64,000 nucleotides of DNA, taken from contig JAEZDA010000037.1 in assembly GCA_023433345.1 (NCBI GenBank), positions 1 to 64,000 of the forward strand. Direction: 5' to 3'. The position numbers and the translations under genes were made by a program. A model generated the notes under the pieces. That model was not told the origin of the DNA. It ran no database searches and worked only from the letters and a program-made list of their open reading frames with translations. This stretch comes from Bacteroidota bacterium. GTDB taxonomy: Bacteria > Bacteroidota > Bacteroidia > Chitinophagales > Chitinophagaceae. This document shows, piece by piece, positions 44,657-52,779 of the stretch (positions within the stretch are counted from its first letter, which is position 1; the number at the start of each line of letters is the position of its first letter).

Positions 44657-47477
44657 GACGGAAGCTTCCACCCGGGTTCTCACCTCTTCCTTTAACCTGA
44701 GGTGTTCCAAAGTTTCTTAACCTGTATGAAAACGTCAGCATAAAATATTGTGTCAGCACCTCGTTCTGCACGTCTTCAACATAGCTGTCCGTGACATTCC
44801 TGGTTATACTCCGGTTCTGCTTGAGCAGATCGAATACTGAAAGCTTTAATTCTCCCGATTGATTCTTCAGAAATTTCTTGCCAACTGCTGCATTCCAAAG
44901 CCAGTAACTTTGGTTGAAGCCTTCACTAAGGCCTGAATAGCTTGTATTCATTACATCATTCTGAATGAACCATCCTTTTTTACTCAGTAAATTCAACTGC
45001 GCGCCAACATTCTGATTCAAATAATTGTTATCAAGCTGCGGTTGAATGGTATTACTGATGTTGTTGTAAGCCGCATTATATGAAACATTAAAATCAATAT
45101 ACTCACTGATGTTGCTGGACACTACAACACCCGCGGAATATGCATAATTGTCTGTAATGCTCTCAACTTTATTTACAAGACCAGGGGTTTTAACCCATGT
45201 GAAACCTCCATTCAAATTAAGGTTGCTCTTCATAAACTTTAATGGCATTCCCCAGGTTAAAAATGTTCTCAGGCTGTTATAACCATCGAGATTCACCGGC
45301 TTTGAAATTTGGGCACCGCGCGGAAGGACAAGATCATTACCCAGCGCTGAATCTGCAGCTGCAATAAAAGTTGCATTACCTACATAATCATCTGCATGCT
45401 GGAAGTAAACATTTGCAAAAAAGCTTTGGCCTTTCGCGGTATTGGTATAAGTGTAGCGGCCGCTTAGAGTGTGACTGTACTGTTGAACAAGATCGGGATT
45501 ACCGGTTGTAAAAAACAGCGGATTATTATTGTTCACCACATCCTGCAATTGAGTTACGGAAGGCGCGTTGGCGGAAGCCCTGTAAAAAAGCCTTATGCTT
45601 TCCTTAGCGTTGAACTTTTTCCTCCACATAAGATTAGGAAGAATGTTGTTGAAAGATTTGTCGACCGTTGCGGGACGAGGGAACTCACGGTCACTGTCGA
45701 GATGGGTGTTGCGATAGCTTAATCCCACTGCAAAAGTGTTATCGCGGTCACCCACCCTGTAAGTAACCCCGGCATTTTGAGTGGTTACGCGGTTATCAAA
45801 TCGATTCGACAGGCTGGTATCAAAACGCGAATACTTGTTGGCTGCGTTGTCGTACTGAAAAACCTCCTGGTCTGATGAATTGATATTCCATGAAGGGGAG
45901 TAATTGAACTGCAACTGCCCTTTCTTTCCTAACGGTTCCGTATATGCGATATTTGTTGAATAGGTTTTCCCGGTAACCACCTGGTCAGTAAATTGCTGAA
46001 TGGTATCGTTTACATTTCCCGAATCAAAAAATTCATTAACCGACTGAAGAGTGGTTTCACTCTTCCTGTTATTAAACCCGGCAGACAGGTTTACGGAAAG
46101 TGTCCTCCCTTTTTTTGGAAATGAATGGCGGAACAAAAGATTGTTATTTGAATTGATCCCTGATGACACAGACTCTGACCTGTAAGAAGTTCGGCTGATC
46201 AGATCGTTCAAAGTATAATACCTGACTCCATTTACTGCCGAGGAACGGTCATTATCCTGGAAGCTGACTGAAGGAGAAAATATCAGGGAATTGTTTGAAT
46301 CGATCTTGTATTCTAAACGCATGTTTATCCTGTTATTGAAATTGTCTGTGCCGGAAAAATTTGTTTCATCATAAAGTTGTGTTGATGAATCTCGGATGAA
46401 ATACTGCGCATTGGAGATCTGATCATTATTAGTGTTGGAATTATTAAAGAAATAACTACCGGTTACCTCCAGTTTTTTCCCCCACATATCGGCGTAGTTG
46501 ATACCGATAGCACTTGTTCTGCTAATGCCACTTTGCTGACCGACCAGAAAGTTATTACTTCCAAAATTGCCGCGACCGCGCCCACCACGGCCTCCTCCGC
46601 CTGAGTTTCCTGAAACTCCAAGAAGATCTTCAGAGGAAAAATTCTGTTGGTTAACATTATTGAATAAACCTACAAGCGAGATCCGGCGATCTCCCTTAAA
46701 GAAACTTACGTTTCCACCCGCAGAATATCTTTCATCAGTGCCAATGCCCGCATACACCCTGCCGAATTGCCCGTTGCGGGTTCCCGTTTTGGTAACGATA
46801 TTGATCGCCTTGGTTCCGCTTCCATCATCAAAACCGGTGAATTGCGCCTGGTCACTCAGCTTATCAAACACCTGGATCTTATCAATGATCTCTGCAGGAA
46901 GATTTTTTAAAGCAGCAGTGGCATCATCGCCAAAAAACTTCTTTCCATCAACAGTTACGTTCCTTACCTGCTCTCCCTGCGCAGTCACAGTTCCCGATCG
47001 ATCCACGGTGATGCCTGGCATTTTTTTGATAAGATCTTCGGCATTTGCATCAGGGTTCACCTTAAACTGGCTCGCATTATATTGAGCAGTATCGCCTTTC
47101 TGCGTAACAGGCGGAATTTTAGCAACGATAGTAACACCTTTAAGATCTGATCCCTGCCTGAACATTTTCATTTCGCCGAGGTCTCTCTCATTTTCATTGA
47201 TAGTTAAAAAGGAAACATATTGCTGGTACCCAACAAAGGAAAGCGTGACAATGAAACTGTCTGGCGGCAAAGACTCAAAACGGAATATACCTGCGCTATC
47301 GGTAACGGTTGTGCGATATAATGAACTATCAAGTTGCAATAACAATGATGCGGTACTGCCACTCAGCGGCTTGCCAGAGGACTCATCCACTGCAACCCCT
47401 GTTATTCTCCCATTTTGAGCAAAAACTTCTGAACTAAAAAACAACAAAGCCAGTAAGCCAATGATTCCTTTGTTCAT
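44649..47477 (-). CDS. Outer-membrane receptor with carboxypeptidase-like domain
   Basis: 942 residues. A signal peptide (cleavage near VFA-QN), then a carboxypeptidase-regulatory-like domain at about 24-105 (GRITGVAVDESSGKPLSG, FRFESLPPDSF), a plug region with DLIKKMPGITVDRSGTVTAQGEQVRNVTVDGKKFFGDD, and a long barrel. A glycine/arginine-rich segment at about 290-310 is unusual. The tail RYRLRNFGTPQVKGRG precedes a proline/phenylalanine end. The family is the TonB-dependent-like OMP_b-brl group. Its ligand is unknown; the downstream ECF sigma genes suggest regulated uptake or signalling. Confidence 0.85.
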   Translation of the reverse strand: MNKGIIGLLALLFFSSEVFAQNGRITGVAVDESSGKPLSGSTASLLLQLDSSLYRTTVTDSAGIFRFESLPPDSFIVTLSFVGYQQYVSFLTINENERDLGEMKMFRQGSDLKGVTIVAKIPPVTQKGDTAQYNASQFKVNPDANAEDLIKKMPGITVDRSGTVTAQGEQVRNVTVDGKKFFGDDATAALKNLPAEIIDKIQVFDKLSDQAQFTGFDDGSGTKAINIVTKTGTRNGQFGRVYAGIGTDERYSAGGNVSFFKGDRRISLVGLFNNVNQQNFSSEDLLGVSGNSGGGGRGGRGRGNFGSNNFLVGQQSGISRTSAIGINYADMWGKKLEVTGSYFFNNSNTNNDQISNAQYFIRDSSTQLYDETNFSGTDNFNNRINMRLEYKIDSNNSLIFSPSVSFQDNDRSSAVNGVRYYTLNDLISRTSYRSESVSSGINSNNNLLFRHSFPKKGRTLSVNLSAGFNNRKSETTLQSVNEFFDSGNVNDTIQQFTDQVVTGKTYSTNIAYTEPLGKKGQLQFNYSPSWNINSSDQEVFQYDNAANKYSRFDTSLSNRFDNRVTTQNAGVTYRVGDRDNTFAVGLSYRNTHLDSDREFPRPATVDKSFNNILPNLMWRKKFNAKESIRLFYRASANAPSVTQLQDVVNNNNPLFFTTGNPDLVQQYSHTLSGRYTYTNTAKGQSFFANVYFQHADDYVGNATFIAAADSALGNDLVLPRGAQISKPVNLDGYNSLRTFLTWGMPLKFMKSNLNLNGGFTWVKTPGLVNKVESITDNYAYSAGVVVSSNISEYIDFNVSYNAAYNNISNTIQPQLDNNYLNQNVGAQLNLLSKKGWFIQNDVMNTSYSGLSEGFNQSYWLWNAAVGKKFLKNQSGELKLSVFDLLKQNRSITRNVTDSYVEDVQNEVLTQYFMLTFSYRLRNFGTPQVKGRGENPGGSFRPF

Positions 47478-47628
47478 TCGATTGATTTTTAAACTTATAC
47501 ATCAGACGGAAATTTCTGGAAAACCCGTCGGACTGTTTTAATGTTTCAGTTATTTTAACAAAAACCCGGCCCCGAAGTTTTCCGCATTTCCATTTATCTT
47601 GCACAATTAAAACGGTCAAGAAAAATAT

Positions 47629-48141
47629 ATGAATTACAGCAAATTAGTGTCCGTAACCGGACTGAGCGGATTGTTTGAACTGGTTTCTACAAAAGCTGAT
47701 GGCGGAATCGTGAGGTCGCTCGAAGACAAATCAACGAAGTTTGTAAGCAACAGGGTGCACAATTTTTCCCACCTGGAAAGCATAGAAATTTATACGGTAA
47801 AAGATAATGTAAACCTTGCTGATGTTTTCATAGCAATGCAGGAGAGTAAGGAAGAACTGCCCGGTGCGAAAGATGATCCAAAAGCTTTGAAAACATATTT
47901 TGAAAAAGTTTATCCGGATATGGATTTCGATCGTGTTTATGCAAGTGATATGAAAAAGATGGTGCGATGGTTTACTATCATCCGCGACAATAATATCTCC
48001 ATTGAAAGATCAACAGAGCATGAGGATAATGAGCCTGAGGTGACCGAAAAAAAGCCTACTGCCAAAGCTATCGTGCCAAAAGCCGCCGCAGTAAAAAACG
48101 CGCCCGCTAAAAAAATCAACACGCCGCGAAAGATGGCGTAA
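47629..48141 (+). CDS. DUF5606 protein
   Basis: 170 residues. The first 125 match DUF5606: MNYSKLVSVTGLSGLFELVSTKADGGIVRSL, then TKFVSNRVHNFSHLESIEIYT, DVFIAMQESKEELP, and YFEKVYPDMDFDRVYASDMKKMVRW. The last 45 residues are a basic, alanine/lysine-rich tail (AKAIVPKAAAVKNAPAKK), as in several family members. The family is Bacteroidota-specific with no established role; an RNA or ribosome link would be speculation. Confidence 0.85.
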   Translation: MNYSKLVSVTGLSGLFELVSTKADGGIVRSLEDKSTKFVSNRVHNFSHLESIEIYTVKDNVNLADVFIAMQESKEELPGAKDDPKALKTYFEKVYPDMDFDRVYASDMKKMVRWFTIIRDNNISIERSTEHEDNEPEVTEKKPTAKAIVPKAAAVKNAPAKKINTPRKMA

Positions 48142-48162
48142 AACGTTTTCCGAACTTTTTCA

Positions 48163-49887
48163 ATGAACTACTCAGCCGACATAAAGCCGTTAGCGCGAAA
48201 TTATTTATCCGAAAGTTTCTCTCCACGCACATGGGAAGAACTTGAGCCCTTGTTCAAAGAACTTCTTAACCGGAAAATTGGAAGTGTTGCAGAACTGGAG
48301 CAGTGGTTGAAAGATCAAAGCGAAGTAGAGGCGGTGGTGAATGAAGATGCCTGCTGGAGGCAGATTCGAATGACCTGCGATACTGAGAATAAAACACTGG
48401 AAGAAGCATTTAATTATTTCTGCCTCGAAATTCAGCCTAAGATCCAGCCCTTCGCCGATGCGCTGAATAAAAAATTACTTGAAAGCCCTTTTCTCAAAGA
48501 TCTTGACCAGAAAAAGTATCTTACTTACCTGCGAAACATCCGGAAGAATACTGAACTGTATCGCGAAGAGAACATCCCGCTGCAGGCGGAAGCTTCGGTT
48601 CTTCAACAACAGTTTGGGCAGATAAGCGGTGCAATGATGGTTGAGGTTAACGGTAAGGAGTACACGCTTCAGCAGGCTGCAAAATTTCTTGAAAACCCCG
48701 ATCGCGAACTTCGTGAAAAAGTATATCATAAAATACAACAACGGAGGCTGCAGGATAAGGAGAAACTTGACACCCTTTTCGATCAATTGCTTTCATTGAG
48801 AAACAGGGTTGCGAAAAACGCGGGGTTTGAAGATTACACTGCCTACCGTTTTAAGGAACTTGGAAGATTTGATTACTCCCAAACAGATTGTAAGCAATTC
48901 CAGGAATCCGTTAAAGAACACGTGCTCCCTCTCGTTAGCGAGATCTATGCAAGAAAAAAGAAAGACCTGGGTGTTGAACAATTGCGCCCGTGGGATCTTG
49001 ATGCTGAAAGGCCGGGCGTTATGCCTTTACGGCCGTTCGAAAAAGCCGATGAGCTTCTGGATAAATCCGTGAAAGTGTTTAACAAGCTTAACCCTTTCTT
49101 TGGCGCATGTTTGAGTAAGATGAGAGACATGAAGCACCTGGACCTCGACAGCAGGAAAGGAAAGGCCCCCGGAGGATATAATTGTCCTCTTGCTGAATCC
49201 GGCGCTCCTTTTATTTTTATGAATGCTGCAGGGCAAATGCATGATGTAACCACCATGCTCCATGAAGGCGGGCACGCTGTGCATTCTTTTCTGGCGCATC
49301 CACTGGAATTATCGGGCTTCAAAGAATATCCAATGGAAATTGCGGAAGTGGCAAGCATGGCAATGGAACTTTTTACCATGGATAAGTGGGAAGAATTTTT
49401 TCCTAAGAAAGATGAATTAAAAAAAGCGCATCGTCACCAGCTCGAAAGAGTGATCACCATTTTTCCATGGATAGCCACGATTGATAAATTTCAGCACTGG
49501 GTATATGGCAACCCCGGCCATAGCGTGAGTGACAGAACCAAAGCCTGGCAAGCGATCCTCGGGGAGTTCAGAGATGATGTGGTCGATTACTCGGGGCTTG
49601 AAATTTACCGAAGTAATTCCTGGCAGCGACAGTTGCATCTTTTTGAAGTTCCGTTTTATTATATCGAATACGGTATTGCGCAACTCGGGGCAATTGGAAT
49701 GTGGAAGCAATACAGGGATGATCCAAAAGCCGCTCTGGATAAATACTGTTACGCCCTGAGCCTCGGAGGAACGAGAACCCTTCCGGAATTGTACCAGGCA
49801 GCTGGCCTCGAGTTTGATTTTTCTTCAGCAAAGATCAAAAGCCTGATGGATTTTGTAAAGACTGAACTCGATGCAGTTTCATATTAA
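48163..49887 (+). CDS. M3 family oligopeptidase
   Basis: 574 residues without a signal peptide. Zinc site HEGGH at 367-371, with a downstream Glu in EIAEVASMAMELF as the third ligand. Also KAPGGYNCPLAESGAPFIFMN and PFYYIEYGIAQLGAIGMWKQY, typical of the oligoendopeptidase F branch. It degrades short peptides in the cytosol. It starts 21 bases after DUF5606 and may be co-transcribed; the convergent Fur-family gene ends 2 bases after its stop. Confidence 0.92.
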   Translation: MNYSADIKPLARNYLSESFSPRTWEELEPLFKELLNRKIGSVAELEQWLKDQSEVEAVVNEDACWRQIRMTCDTENKTLEEAFNYFCLEIQPKIQPFADALNKKLLESPFLKDLDQKKYLTYLRNIRKNTELYREENIPLQAEASVLQQQFGQISGAMMVEVNGKEYTLQQAAKFLENPDRELREKVYHKIQQRRLQDKEKLDTLFDQLLSLRNRVAKNAGFEDYTAYRFKELGRFDYSQTDCKQFQESVKEHVLPLVSEIYARKKKDLGVEQLRPWDLDAERPGVMPLRPFEKADELLDKSVKVFNKLNPFFGACLSKMRDMKHLDLDSRKGKAPGGYNCPLAESGAPFIFMNAAGQMHDVTTMLHEGGHAVHSFLAHPLELSGFKEYPMEIAEVASMAMELFTMDKWEEFFPKKDELKKAHRHQLERVITIFPWIATIDKFQHWVYGNPGHSVSDRTKAWQAILGEFRDDVVDYSGLEIYRSNSWQRQLHLFEVPFYYIEYGIAQLGAIGMWKQYRDDPKAALDKYCYALSLGGTRTLPELYQAAGLEFDFSSAKIKSLMDFVKTELDAVSY

Positions 49888-49889
49888 TC

Positions 49890-50303
49890 TCAACGGCATT
49901 CCCTGCAAATCCCTGAAATGATCATTGCGGCGTGCAATTGCCGGAAGCCTCTGGGTAATTTAACCGCAGGCACATCCACCTCTTCAAGACAAGTGGTTTT
50001 GTTGCAAAGCGAACAAATGAAATGAATGTGGTTGTCGTGATGATGTCCTTCCACGCAATTATGCCTGCACAATGCATACAGCACTGAATTATCCGTGGTA
50101 GGTATCTGGTGGATAATTCCTTTCTCCACAAAGGTTTGAAGGGTTCTGTAAACCGTCACCCGATCGAATGCAGATGAGGTTAGCCTTTCGATATCCGCAT
50201 GCGCGAGTGCTCCTTCCTTTTCGAGGAACAACTCTAAAATGCGTTTACGCCCCTCCGTTATACTCAGGCCGTTCTTCTTCAATATGGTCAGGTCTTCACT
50301 CAT
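49890..50303 (-). CDS. Fur-family metalloregulator
   Basis: 137 residues. Winged helix: ILKKNGLSITEGRKRILELFLEKEGALAHADIERL with FDRVTVYRTLQTFVEKGIIHQI. The dimerisation domain has HHHDNHIHFICSLCNKTTCLEEV and a C-terminal ISGICRECR, giving two CxxC pairs for structural zinc and His residues for the sensing site. The set of ligands does not decide Fur from Zur or PerR. It overlaps the SCO gene by 4 bases (ATGA) and is likely autoregulated through the divergent promoter. Confidence 0.9.
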   Translation of the reverse strand: MSEDLTILKKNGLSITEGRKRILELFLEKEGALAHADIERLTSSAFDRVTVYRTLQTFVEKGIIHQIPTTDNSVLYALCRHNCVEGHHHDNHIHFICSLCNKTTCLEEVDVPAVKLPRGFRQLHAAMIISGICRECR

Positions 50304-51019
50304 CCGGGATTGTTTGAAAAGCCTGTCAGAAATCTTGTTGTCTTCACCTTTTCCCCGAGAAGGCCGCGAATATCCTTCATCATCTGGTCTACTTCATCGC
50401 TTTTAAGCCCGTCATAAATTCCGCGAACGCGGCGATTGCGGTCGACCAAGGCAAAGAACTGCGTGTGAATGAACTGGTCTTTAATTTGAGCTGTATCTGG
50501 CGTGCCATTGTCTATCATGTAGCCCTTGCGAGCCATGTCGTATAACTCTTTCTTTTCACCAGTTACAAAAAACCAGTTTTTGTTTTCAGAAGGTTGCTGG
50601 TTGATCTCACCTGAAAAAGAATAAGAGCCGTCTGTTTTTCTGATCAGTTTTCCTTTCAGCATCTTCTCTTCATAGGCCTTCAATACAGGTACACTGTCGG
50701 TTTCAGGCATGCAGGTGTGTGATAAGATCAGGAAGTCAGGCTCGTTCTTATAAGATTCAAAAACCCTTCGCATGTTGGCGTTCATCTTCGGACAAATCCC
50801 TTTACAAGTAGTAAAAAAATATTCTGATACATGTACTTTATCCTGTACATCTTTTTGAGTTATCGTTCGTCCGTTTTGGTCAACGAAAGAAAAATCAGGG
50901 ATCGAAGCATTGATAATTCCCAGTTTAGAGCGGGAAAAATCGTAATCATAAAGGGCGAAAAAAAGAAAACCGCCGGTTAGGATGACGAAAAAAATAATAT
51001 AAAACCAGGTTTTCTTCAT
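50300..51019 (-). CDS. SCO1/SenC-like copper chaperone
   Basis: 239 residues with an N-terminal membrane helix. The thioredoxin-like domain carries the copper site CKGICP (Cys72, Cys76) and His185 in HTQFFALVD, the SCO triad. Members deliver copper to cytochrome c oxidase or act as thiol reductases. The ATG 51019 is chosen because the helix follows it directly; an in-frame ATG farther left would begin across the promoter. Operon with the Fur-family gene, opposite to the MerC-like gene. Confidence 0.87.
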   Translation of the reverse strand: MKKTWFYIIFFVILTGGFLFFALYDYDFSRSKLGIINASIPDFSFVDQNGRTITQKDVQDKVHVSEYFFTTCKGICPKMNANMRRVFESYKNEPDFLILSHTCMPETDSVPVLKAYEEKMLKGKLIRKTDGSYSFSGEINQQPSENKNWFFVTGEKKELYDMARKGYMIDNGTPDTAQIKDQFIHTQFFALVDRNRRVRGIYDGLKSDEVDQMMKDIRGLLGEKVKTTRFLTGFSNNPG

Positions 51020-51036
51020 TTCACACCAATTTTTTG

Positions 51037-51068
51037 CAAAGTTACGCATCCCTTCGCTGAGAAACCAA
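51037..51068 (-). promoter_or_regulatory. Promoter of the SCO-fur operon
   Basis: On the minus strand TTG (51068-51066), 21 bases, TAACTTTG (51044-51037). It lies 17 bases before the SCO ATG. Confidence 0.55.
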
Positions 51069-51081
51069 TCCTGGAAACAAT

Positions 51082-51112
51082 TTTGCAACATTATTGCATT
51101 TATCTACCTTTG
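51082..51112 (+). promoter_or_regulatory. Promoter of the merC-like gene
   Basis: TTTG (51082-51085), 19 bases, TACCTTTG (51105-51112): a full consensus match, 6 bases before the ATG. Confidence 0.7.
51084..51098. promoter_or_regulatory. Candidate operator TGCAA-N5-TTGCA
   Basis: A perfect 15-base inverted repeat (TGCAA CATTA TTGCA) overlapping the -33 element of the merC-like promoter and lying opposite the SCO-fur promoter. Fur-family operators are often palindromes of this size, and the regulator gene is in the same divergent unit. Binding is inferred. Confidence 0.5.
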
Positions 51113-51118
51113 TAACTG

Positions 51119-51508
51119 ATGAAGTTTAAAGCGAACTGGGATGGACTGGGAATTGTAACCTCACTGGCGTGTGCGGTTCATTGTGCTGTACTGCCACTTT
51201 TAGTTAACAGCCTTCCTCTATTCGGGATAAACATCATACATCACCCTGCCTTTGAGTGGAGCATGATCGGCCTGGCAATTTTTATCGGTGTTTATTCTCT
51301 TCTTCATGGTTACATAAAACACCACCATAACCGCACCCCGCTTCTCATCTTTTCAATAGGCGCGATCTTTTTGATCGTAAAGCAGTTCTTTCATGAGTAC
51401 CAGATCCCGCTGCTGATACTTGCGGTAAGCTTTATCGTTTATGCGCACTACAGCAACTACCGTTATTGCCACCGCAGCCGCTGCTCTTCCCCGCATCACA
51501 GCCATTAA
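51119..51508 (+). CDS. MerC-like membrane protein
   Basis: 129 residues with four membrane helices and the MerC hallmark SLACAVHCAVLP (Cys18, Cys22) in the first helix. The C terminus is Cys/His-rich (HRSRCSSPHHSH), which could bind metal. MerC of mercury operons imports Hg, but Bacteroidota homologues sit beside Fur-family regulators without mer genes, as here, so a zinc or other metal role is more likely (inference). Confidence 0.8.
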   Translation: MKFKANWDGLGIVTSLACAVHCAVLPLLVNSLPLFGINIIHHPAFEWSMIGLAIFIGVYSLLHGYIKHHHNRTPLLIFSIGAIFLIVKQFFHEYQIPLLILAVSFIVYAHYSNYRYCHRSRCSSPHHSH

Positions 51509-51544
51509 CTGGCAGATTTCATTAACTTGTTCGAAAGAATAAAA

Positions 51545-51973
51545 ATGAAAAAAATCATTTTCGTTTTCTCGATAATTTTCTGCAGCAGTTTTCAATGCCA
51601 TGCGCAAGATGCGGGCGCAGATCAAATCAGGAGCATACTTATCACACAGCAACAGCATTGGAATGAGGGCAGCCTTGAAAAATTTATGGAGCCATACTGG
51701 AAGAGTGACTCCTTAACGTTCATTGGCAAAAATGGCGTTACCTATGGCTGGAATAAAACGCTTGCAAACTACCGCCGGAGCTATCCTGACACAACAGCAA
51801 TGGGAAAGCTCACCTTCGATATTATTGAAATCAGGCGGTTATCAGTGTTGTACTACCATGTTGTTGGAAAGTGGCATCTGTCGCGAAACGCAGGCGACCT
51901 GTCAGGACATTTTACATTGCTCATCAAAAGAATCGGAAAGAACTGGGTGATCGTTTCAGACCACAGCAGCTAA
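51545..51973 (+). CDS. Exported DUF4440/SnoaL-like protein
   Basis: 142 residues with a signal peptide ending near CHA-QD. The body has the NTF2-like pattern: IRSILITQQQHWNEGSLEKFMEPYWKSDSLTFIGKNGVTYGW, and a closing GHFTLLIKRIGKNWVIVSDHSS. The family is a cone-shaped fold with many small-molecule roles; ligand unknown. 36 bases after the merC-like stop. ATG 51545 begins the signal peptide. Confidence 0.78.
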   Translation: MKKIIFVFSIIFCSSFQCHAQDAGADQIRSILITQQQHWNEGSLEKFMEPYWKSDSLTFIGKNGVTYGWNKTLANYRRSYPDTTAMGKLTFDIIEIRRLSVLYYHVVGKWHLSRNAGDLSGHFTLLIKRIGKNWVIVSDHSS

Positions 51974-52017
51974 GATAAAGGTCGGCAGTCAGGAGCCTGT
52001 AGTGATTTCTTTTTACG

Positions 52018-52779
52018 TCACTTCAACATCATACTATTAAATTCCACGCTGTCGCCGGAAAATACATTGAAATCTACATAAGCATCAATTCCATCAACGC
52101 GGCCTCTTTCATTGTGTTGCCAAAATTTCCATTCGCGCCCGATCTTCGGCGAATCAGTTTCATAATGTGCAATCCAAAGCGGATAATCATCGAAGTGACC
52201 CAACAGATGTTGCCGGTAGAAATGCGGGCCTGTATAAATGATCGGCCTGATTCCATAATGGTCTTCAACGATCTTCATCCAAATCTTCAGCCCCTCAACC
52301 ATCCTGTGCGCAGGCATTCCCGAGGTTTCTTCAATGTCTAAAACAGGGGGCAGGTCACCTGTTTGCAATTTCACCTGCTTTATAAAATGTGCAGCCTGTT
52401 TCTCCGCCGCAATGGAGGGAATAAAATAGTGATATGCGCCCCTTGGAATTCCTGCTTCGCGACATTTTTTCCAGTTGCGTTTGAACGAACGATCGGTAAT
52501 GGAAACTCCTTCTGTGGCTTTTATAAAGGCGAAGCCAATCTGTATTTCTTTCACCTGCATTTCCTTGACGAGATTCCAGGATATATTTCTCTGGTAGCGG
52601 CTTACATCGATTCCATGAATAGAATATCTTTTAGGAATGCGTATTCCAAATTCCGGATAATGAACCCTTGCACCGGTGAAATATTCGCGGGTATAAAAAA
52701 ACATCATCGCAATTGCGCAAAGACCAATTACGGTTGCAAGTATCGCTGGGGCAAGTTTTTTCTTTCTCTTCTTCGCCAC
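52018..52779 (-). CDS. GH25 lysozyme-like hydrolase, membrane-anchored
   Basis: 253 residues. A basic N terminus and one membrane helix (8-28) anchor it, then a GH25 muramidase domain: HGIDVSRYQ (Asp58), FAFIKATEGVSITDRSF, and the catalytic VLDIEE with Asp148 and Glu150. It cleaves peptidoglycan between MurNAc and GlcNAc. Start is GTG 52779, right after the stop of the M1 aminopeptidase gene on the same strand, so the two are probably co-translated. Confidence 0.88.
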   Translation of the reverse strand: MAKKRKKKLAPAILATVIGLCAIAMMFFYTREYFTGARVHYPEFGIRIPKRYSIHGIDVSRYQRNISWNLVKEMQVKEIQIGFAFIKATEGVSITDRSFKRNWKKCREAGIPRGAYHYFIPSIAAEKQAAHFIKQVKLQTGDLPPVLDIEETSGMPAHRMVEGLKIWMKIVEDHYGIRPIIYTGPHFYRQHLLGHFDDYPLWIAHYETDSPKIGREWKFWQHNERGRVDGIDAYVDFNVFSGDSVEFNSMMLK

